Assembly: GCA_029547185.1 (NCBI GenBank)
Contig: JAKPPU010000005.1
Span: 1 to 64,000, forward strand
DNA from: Deltaproteobacteria bacterium
GTDB taxonomy: Bacteria; Desulfobacterota; Desulfomonilia; UBA1062
DNA: 64,000 bases
Direction: 5' to 3'
Shown in pieces: positions 58,676 to 64,000 of the stretch (positions are counted from its first letter, which is position 1; the number at the start of each line of letters is the position of its first letter). The notes beneath the pieces are model-generated. The model did no database searches. It worked only from the letters and a program-made list of their open reading frames with translations, and was not told the DNA's origin. A program made the position numbers and the translations under genes.

Positions 58676-60898
58676 CTATGAGAACGGAAGGGCTTCGCAG
58701 CCCGGCCTGAATCCGCCTTGCCTGCCCGAATATTTCTCCTGCACCTGATCATTGTCTGCGGAAACCGAGATGATGGTCCTCCTGGTTATCGGGGGAACCA
58801 CCCTCTTGAGAACGACGAGAGACCTTTGCCCGACTTCGATCTCCTCGGCCGATGAATAGGTTTGCCCGTCGTTGGAGAATGAACCGTCCCCCGTATCGAG
58901 CACCTTGACCCAGAGCCTCCCCCACTTCTTCGAGGGGAGAGTGAAGATGATGGGTTCGTGATGTGCATTGAAGAGAAGGTAGAAGCTCTCGTCGAATACG
59001 CGGTTTCCGTATTTGTCGGGGCTCGGTATCCCGTCTCCGTTCAGGAATATGCCTATGGATTTGGCAAAACCCTGCCCCCAGTTCTCCTCGGACATCTCCT
59101 GGCCGTCCGGGGTGAACCAGCTGATGTCGTCAACAGTGCTTCCATGGATCGGCCTGCCCTGGAACCATCGTCTGCGGGTAAAGATGGGGTGATCCTTTCT
59201 GAACCTGATGAGCCGTGTGCTGAACCTGAATAATTCTCTTTCAATGGACGACCAGTCATACCAGGACATCTCGTTGTCCTGGCAGTAGGCATTGTTGTTG
59301 CCCTTCTGCGTCCGCCCCATCTCGTCTCCGCCCAGCAGCATGGGCACTCCCTGGGAGAGCATGAGGGTGGCGAGGAAGTTCCTTTTCTGTCTGGCGCGCA
59401 GGTCGAGGATGTCGTGATCGTCCGTCGGCCCCTCGAAGCCGCAGTTCCATGAGCGGTTGAAGCTCTCACCGTCCCTGTTGCCTTCCTTGTTTGCCTCGTT
59501 GTGCTTGTCGTTGAATGAGACGAGGTCGTGCAGGGTGAATCCGTCGTGTGCGGTGATGAAATTGATGCTGGCAAAGGGCCTGCGCCGGGTATTCTCGTAC
59601 AGGTCGGAGCTTCCGGTGAAGCGCGAGGCGAACTCGCTCAAGGTCTGATCCTGGCCCCGCCAGAAATCGCGGATGCAGTCCCGGTATTTGCCGTTCCACT
59701 CTGACCACAGGGGCGGGAAATTCCCCACCTGGTAGCCTCCGATACCCACATCCCAGGGCTCTGCTATGAGCTTCACCCGGCTCACGACCGGGTCCTGCTG
59801 AATGAGGTCGAAGAAGGCCGAGAGGCGGTCTACTGCATGGAGCTGCCTGGCAAGGGTGGATGCGAGGTCGAACCTGAACCCGTCCACGTGCATGTCTACC
59901 ACCCAGTAGCGCAGGGAGTCCATGATGAGCTGAAGCACATGCGGGTGGCCGACGTTGAAGCTGTTGCCTGTCCCGGTGAAGTCGGTGTAGTAGCGTTTGT
60001 CCGATTCCTCCAGACGGTAGTACGATGCGTTGTCGATTCCTTTGAAGCAGAGCATGGGGCCCAGGTGGTTGCCTTCCGCCGTATGGTTGTAGACGACGTC
60101 GAGGATCACCTCTATGTGCTCGTCGTGGAGGATCTTGACCATGTTTTTGAATTCCCGGACCTGCTGGCCGGCCGATCCCATGCTGGAATATCCGTTATGG
60201 GGGGAAAAATAGCCTATCGAGTTGTACCCCCAGTAATTTCTCAGGCCCTTCCGGATGAGATTGTGGTCGTGAACGAACTGGTGGACGGGCATCAGCTCGA
60301 TGGCCGTTATCCCGAGCTCCTTGAGGTATTCCAGGATCACGGGATGGACTATGGCCTTGTACGTGCCTCGAATGGCCTTGGGTATGTCCGGATGAGTATG
60401 GGTGAAGCCCTTTACGTTCACCTCGTAGATGATCGTCTCGTTGAAGGGACGGTGAAGATGATGATCGTCTCCCCAGTCGAAGTGCGGGCTGATCACGACG
60501 GACTTGGGGACGAAGGGGGCGCTGTCCGCCCTGTCGGGCTCATCGCCCGCACCGCCCATGCGATAGGGAAAGAGGGCCTGGTTCCACCTGATGTTCCCTT
60601 CGATCGCCCGGGCATAGGGATCGAGAAGGAGCTTGGCGGGATTGCACCGGTTCCCTGCCGAGGGCTCCCACGGGCCGTGCACCCTGAAGCCGTATCTCTG
60701 TCCCGGGCTGATTTCCGGCAGATACGCGTGCCAGCAATAGGCAGTGACCTCGGGAAGTGCAATCCTGGTTTCCCTGCCAGAATCATCGAAGAGACACAGG
60801 TCTACCTGCTCAGCGATTTCGGAAAAGATTGAAAAGTTCGTTCCATAGCCGTCATATGAAGCGCCGAGAGGGTAGGGCTTCCCGGGGCATATCTCCAC
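58676..60898 (-). CDS. glgX: Glycogen debranching enzyme (GlgX/TreX type)
   Basis: The 740-residue isoamylase-type GH13 enzyme has a CBM48 domain (GTNFSIFSEIAEQVDLCLFD), then barrel markers YEVNVKGFTHTHPDIP, DVVYNHTAEGNHLGPML, DGFRFDLAST, LIAEPWDVG and NFITAHDGFTLHDLVS, and PMLLGGDEMGRTQKGNNNAY. It cuts alpha-1,6 branches of glycogen to free maltodextrins, feeding TreY and TreZ, so TreX is the functional name in this context. GGAGG precedes the start. A TTGATA and TATACT-like pair about 60-90 nt upstream may be the operon promoter. Confidence 0.95.
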   Translation of the reverse strand: MEICPGKPYPLGASYDGYGTNFSIFSEIAEQVDLCLFDDSGRETRIALPEVTAYCWHAYLPEISPGQRYGFRVHGPWEPSAGNRCNPAKLLLDPYARAIEGNIRWNQALFPYRMGGAGDEPDRADSAPFVPKSVVISPHFDWGDDHHLHRPFNETIIYEVNVKGFTHTHPDIPKAIRGTYKAIVHPVILEYLKELGITAIELMPVHQFVHDHNLIRKGLRNYWGYNSIGYFSPHNGYSSMGSAGQQVREFKNMVKILHDEHIEVILDVVYNHTAEGNHLGPMLCFKGIDNASYYRLEESDKRYYTDFTGTGNSFNVGHPHVLQLIMDSLRYWVVDMHVDGFRFDLASTLARQLHAVDRLSAFFDLIQQDPVVSRVKLIAEPWDVGIGGYQVGNFPPLWSEWNGKYRDCIRDFWRGQDQTLSEFASRFTGSSDLYENTRRRPFASINFITAHDGFTLHDLVSFNDKHNEANKEGNRDGESFNRSWNCGFEGPTDDHDILDLRARQKRNFLATLMLSQGVPMLLGGDEMGRTQKGNNNAYCQDNEMSWYDWSSIERELFRFSTRLIRFRKDHPIFTRRRWFQGRPIHGSTVDDISWFTPDGQEMSEENWGQGFAKSIGIFLNGDGIPSPDKYGNRVFDESFYLLFNAHHEPIIFTLPSKKWGRLWVKVLDTGDGSFSNDGQTYSSAEEIEVGQRSLVVLKRVVPPITRRTIISVSADNDQVQEKYSGRQGGFRPGCEALPFS

Positions 60899-61091
60899 AC
60901 GTCCTCCTTCTTGTGGTGTGCACGGTTATCTGTCTCCCTGCAGTGATGGAAGTATAGTAAAAATAAGCAGTACAATATCAAGGCATCGATACGGGCATCT
61001 CCGGACAGGGCAAACCGAACCCCTCATGAGAGCGGGATCCGGTTTCGCTGGGAGAAAGGAGGTATATGTGTTCTTCCTGTGTCCTTAAAGG

Positions 61092-61394
61092 CTAGTTTAT
61101 CGGCGAGACGCGGATGTTCGGCTGGCTGGGGACCTTGTAGAGGGTGAAGAAGATCCCGTTCTCAGGGCTCACTGCCACCGAGATGAAGTTGTTTGCGAGC
61201 CTTCTCCTCAGCGAGATGACGCTTCGGTGCAGGTACCATGTCCGGTAGTGTCCGGGGATTCCGAGCAGGCGCCTCACCTCGGAAGGAGGAAGGATGAACC
61301 CCTGGCTCTCGCGGCTGATGAGATCTCGGATCACGCGTACGGCGTTTCTGCATTTTTCTTCTTCGAGGATGCTTATGTCTTCTCCCATCATCAT
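61092..61394 (-). CDS. Small protein of unknown function
   Basis: The 100-residue product (MMMGEDISILEEEKCRNAVR...) has a helical N-terminus, a SEVRRLLGIPGHYRTWYLHR segment that could be a helix-turn-helix, then RSVISLRRRLANNFISVAV and a short beta-rich tail. It is basic in the middle. A winged-helix DNA-binding role is possible but not established. The GAAAGGGGGC stretch before the start is a good ribosome site. It is divergent from the response-regulator gene, with a 285-bp gap. Confidence 0.6.
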   Translation of the reverse strand: MMMGEDISILEEEKCRNAVRVIRDLISRESQGFILPPSEVRRLLGIPGHYRTWYLHRSVISLRRRLANNFISVAVSPENGIFFTLYKVPSQPNIRVSPIN

Positions 61395-61679
61395 GCGCCC
61401 CCTTTCTTTTCTCGGAAGTGCCTAAAACCTCATGATTGCACCATGCCGGTGATAACTGGTCAGCAATGTCTGTGCCAAAATAAAATCTCCTATAATCAAA
61501 ATATTGTATGATGAAGAACAGGGGGGCTGACAATGCGGGAGAAATTATTTTCCCAAAATATAAGCAAAACATTTCCTTTCCATGAAAGGCCTTGAACTCG
61601 GGGGGAATACCTGGCAAAATATTTTGAGGCCCGAGGAGAGCTTGCCCTGCGTACGGCCTTCATGAGATAAGGAGCAGGA

Positions 61680-62312
61680 ATGATCAAGGTCTTGATTGCC
61701 GACGACCACCCCATCGTGAGAACAGGATTGAAGCAGATCATTGCCGAAGAGCCTGACATCGAGGTGGTGGGTGAGGCTTCAAACAGCGGGGAAGTGATCG
61801 ACTACCTCTGGAAGGGGGTGTGCGACCTCGTGCTTCTCGATATCGGGATGCCGGGGAGGAGCGGCCTCGAGATCATCGGTGAGATCAAGCAGATCAGGCC
61901 GAATATCGGGGTGCTCATCTTAAGCATCTATCCGGAAGAGCAGTATGCCGTCAGAGCTCTGCGTGCGGGTGCCTCCGGCTATCTCACCAAGGCGAGCGCC
62001 CCCATCGAGCTCATCCAGGCGATCCACAGGGTGTCGAAGGGGGGAAGGTACGTCAGTCAGAACCTGGCCGAGATCCTGGCCTCCGAGATAGACAAGCACA
62101 GCACCAAACAGCCCCACGAGCGGCTTTCCGACCGTGAATACCAGGTCATGCTCATGCTCGCATCGGGCAGGACCGTCACCGAGGTTGCCCAGGAGCTCCA
62201 TTTGAGCGTGAAGACCATCAGCACGTACCGGGCGAACATCCTGGAAAAGATGAGCATGAAAAACAACGCCCAGCTGACGTTCTATGCAGTGGAAAACAAC
62301 CTCATCAAATGA
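61680..62312 (+). CDS. NarL/FixJ-family response regulator
   Basis: The 210-residue protein has a receiver domain (about 1-120) with acidic pair Asp8-Asp9, phosphoacceptor Asp54 (LVLLDIGMPG), the Ser/Thr switch region and LTKAS with the conserved Lys. The LuxR-type helix-turn-helix (about 145-205) has LSDREYQVMLMLASGRTVTE and LSVKTISTYRANILEKM. It binds DNA after phosphorylation by the HisKA_3-type kinase that starts 8 nt downstream. AAGGAG precedes the start. Confidence 0.95.
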   Translation: MIKVLIADDHPIVRTGLKQIIAEEPDIEVVGEASNSGEVIDYLWKGVCDLVLLDIGMPGRSGLEIIGEIKQIRPNIGVLILSIYPEEQYAVRALRAGASGYLTKASAPIELIQAIHRVSKGGRYVSQNLAEILASEIDKHSTKQPHERLSDREYQVMLMLASGRTVTEVAQELHLSVKTISTYRANILEKMSMKNNAQLTFYAVENNLIK

Positions 62313-62319
62313 GCGGCAC

Positions 62320-64000
62320 ATGGATGACAGCACCAAGACGAAACGACAGGTGAGCATCGGGCAGGTCCATGCCGGGGGGGGAATCGATCCCGGCGGCGTA
62401 TTGTCGAGCCGCCCCGATTTCTACCGGTTTCTCCTCGACCATTTTCCCGATGCGGTCTTGATCGAAGACCAGAACGGCAGGATCCTCGAATGCAACCGGG
62501 CAGCCCTCGAGATCTTCGGGTATGCCCGGGAAGAGATGCTCGGACTCAATATCAAGGACCTGGTGCCGAGGGAGGTAGCGTCTTCGATCCCCGAATTCAT
62601 CGATGAAACGAGCACGACTGCCGGGGTCTTCGTCTGGATCGGCTGCAGAAAGAGGAACGGCACGATATTCCCGACGCAGTACTGTACCCAGATGATCGAC
62701 ATCGAGGGCAGGAAGAGGATCCTCACCTTCATACGGGATGTGAGCGAGAACTACTGCTGCAGGCTTCCCGTGCTCCATGGGCAGATAGCCGGTCCCGCCC
62801 CTGTCTTCCACGAGTATCCCGACCTGTGCCTTACCTGGGAGTCGAGGGGAGACACCTTCGTGCTCATCGGCTATGACGATCGGGCCATAGGATCGACGAG
62901 GGATCTCATAAAGAACTACATCGGAAGGACCGTCCATGAGCTCTACCACGAGAGGCAGGACATCATTTCCGATTTCACCCGGTGCTTTACCGAGAAAGCG
63001 GTCCTCAAGAGAAAGACCCTCTACAATATGTTCACCACCGGAGAGGAGCGGATTGCGGAGATCACCTACACATTCATCCATCCCGGGCTGGTGGTCATGT
63101 ATCTCGAGGATTTCACCGAGAGGGATACGGCCGAGGCGCTGAACCGGAGCTTCGTGAGGAGCTCGCCCGTAGGGCTTTGCCTCATCCAGAACGGCAGGAT
63201 CAAGTATGCAAACCCCAAGCTTCAGGAATACATAGGATGCCGCGAGAGCGAGCTCGACGAGGCAGACATCCTCACGTTCATTCACCAGGACGACAGGCAT
63301 CTCATCAGTGAAGCCCTCGCCCAGGACCACATCGTGGAGACGCCCGGCATGCCCATCGAGCTCAGGCTGCTCACCAAAGGCCGGGACCTCAGATGGGTGA
63401 TGGTCACCTTCACGACGATCCTCTATCTTAAACGGCAGGCACTCCTCCTCACCCTCGTGAACATCACCGAGAACAAGCGGGCAGAGGAGTCTCTCAAGGA
63501 AAGCCAGCGCATTCTCGCCACCCTCATGGGAAACCTCCCGGGCATGGCATACCGGTGCAGGAACGACCGGAGATGGACGATGGAGTTCGTCAGCGAGGGA
63601 AGTTACGCCCTGACGGGATATGCGCCTGCCGAGCTGATCGAAAGCTCGAAGGTGGCTTACGGAGATCTGATCCACCCGGACGACCGGGAGTTCGTCTGGG
63701 GCTCGGTGCAGGGTTCGCTCAAGGCCCGCGAGAGGTTCCAGATCATGTACCGGATCGTCACTCCCAAAGGGAGGGTCAAGTGGGTCTGGGAAAAGGGAAT
63801 GGGGATATTCTCTCCCGAGGGAGAGCTCATCGCCCTGGAGGGTTTCATCAGTGACATCACGGACCGCAAGCTCACCGAGGAAAAGCTCAGGAGATCGAGA
63901 AAGCAGCTTCGTATCCATGCAGAGCACCTCCACTCGGTGCTCGAGGGTGAGCGGTCCCAGATCGCCCGGGAGATACACGACGAGCTCGGCCAGATACTCA
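62320..64000 (+). CDS. NarX-like PAS sensor histidine kinase, cut by window end
   Basis: From ATG 62320 the frame stays open for 560 codons to the window end. Sensor modules are readable at about 28-150 (DFYRFLLDHFPDAVLIEDQN), 165-275, 280-390 (SFVRSSPVGLCLIQNGRIKY) and 395-520 (LPGMAYRCRNDRRWTMEFVS). A coiled linker leads to ERSQIAREIHDELGQIL, the HisKA_3 phosphoacceptor box with its HDELGQ motif; the ATPase domain lies beyond the window. No membrane segment appears. It starts 8 nt after the regulator stop and forms a two-component pair with it. Confidence 0.92.
   Translation, partial: MDDSTKTKRQVSIGQVHAGGGIDPGGVLSSRPDFYRFLLDHFPDAVLIEDQNGRILECNRAALEIFGYAREEMLGLNIKDLVPREVASSIPEFIDETSTTAGVFVWIGCRKRNGTIFPTQYCTQMIDIEGRKRILTFIRDVSENYCCRLPVLHGQIAGPAPVFHEYPDLCLTWESRGDTFVLIGYDDRAIGSTRDLIKNYIGRTVHELYHERQDIISDFTRCFTEKAVLKRKTLYNMFTTGEERIAEITYTFIHPGLVVMYLEDFTERDTAEALNRSFVRSSPVGLCLIQNGRIKYANPKLQEYIGCRESELDEADILTFIHQDDRHLISEALAQDHIVETPGMPIELRLLTKGRDLRWVMVTFTTILYLKRQALLLTLVNITENKRAEESLKESQRILATLMGNLPGMAYRCRNDRRWTMEFVSEGSYALTGYAPAELIESSKVAYGDLIHPDDREFVWGSVQGSLKARERFQIMYRIVTPKGRVKWVWEKGMGIFSPEGELIALEGFISDITDRKLTEEKLRRSRKQLRIHAEHLHSVLEGERSQIAREIHDELGQIL

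Overview
The window looks like a chromosomal stretch from an anaerobic, moderately high-GC Gram-negative bacterium. It is most compatible with the former Deltaproteobacteria (Desulfobacterota, syntroph or sulfate-reducer relatives). That placement is inference from gene content and style: a glycyl radical enzyme with its activase, a CoA-transferase, MetX/MetW methionine synthesis, a PilY1 pilus cassette, many lipoproteins, PAS-rich kinases and ggggacag/ctgtcccc inverted repeats. No rRNA, tRNA, CRISPR array, prophage or intact insertion sequence was found.

Layout. 1-9923 (mostly minus): a PAS histidine kinase cut by the window start, a nitroreductase, an IS5-type transposase remnant, a secreted vanadium-haloperoxidase-like protein, a GNAT acetyltransferase overlapping a CoA-transferase, and a second PAS kinase. 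10333-22331: ilvE, a methyltransferase, a DUF3141 protein with a PHA-synthase-like Cys-Asp-His triad, a secreted protein, a UshA-like nucleotidase overlapping ppx tail to tail, a SleB-like hydrolase, a HabB-like membrane protein, a VOC protein and an AHSA1 protein. 22495-29468: a single-cluster ferredoxin-like protein, glycyl radical activase and enzyme, an alpha/beta hydrolase, and panB-panC. 29662-34635: metW-metX, an MBL hydrolase, a small NifU-type scaffold and a MATE transporter. 35033-45467: lipoproteins, a collapsed toxin-antitoxin locus, a DUF364 protein, mazG, a DedA-PAP2 fusion, a CBS protein coupled to an ArsB/NhaD transporter, an M24 protein and a DUF2062 protein. 45723-51039: a pilY1-pilW-pilV-pilX-type cassette. 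51048-60898: a PLD-VTT membrane protein with an EEP-family partner, then the glgX-treY-treZ pathway from glycogen to trehalose. 61092-64000: a small unknown protein, a NarL-type response regulator and its PAS kinase, cut by the window end.

The most unusual signal is non-coding. Three intergenic elements of about 180-205 nt (34728-34923 on minus; 37545-37749 and 54038-54216 on plus) share one elaborate fold and short conserved motifs. Their long outer stems are fully paired in each copy yet differ in sequence between copies, the covariation pattern expected of a structured RNA or hairpin-borne mobile element. Other genome-plasticity marks are the second repeat family (ggggacag inverted repeats), a scrambled duplicate of part of the 14988-15854 gene at 21011-21150, and an antitoxin head joined out of frame to a toxin tail at 36453-36728.

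All functional calls rest on reading motifs by eye; no database search was possible.
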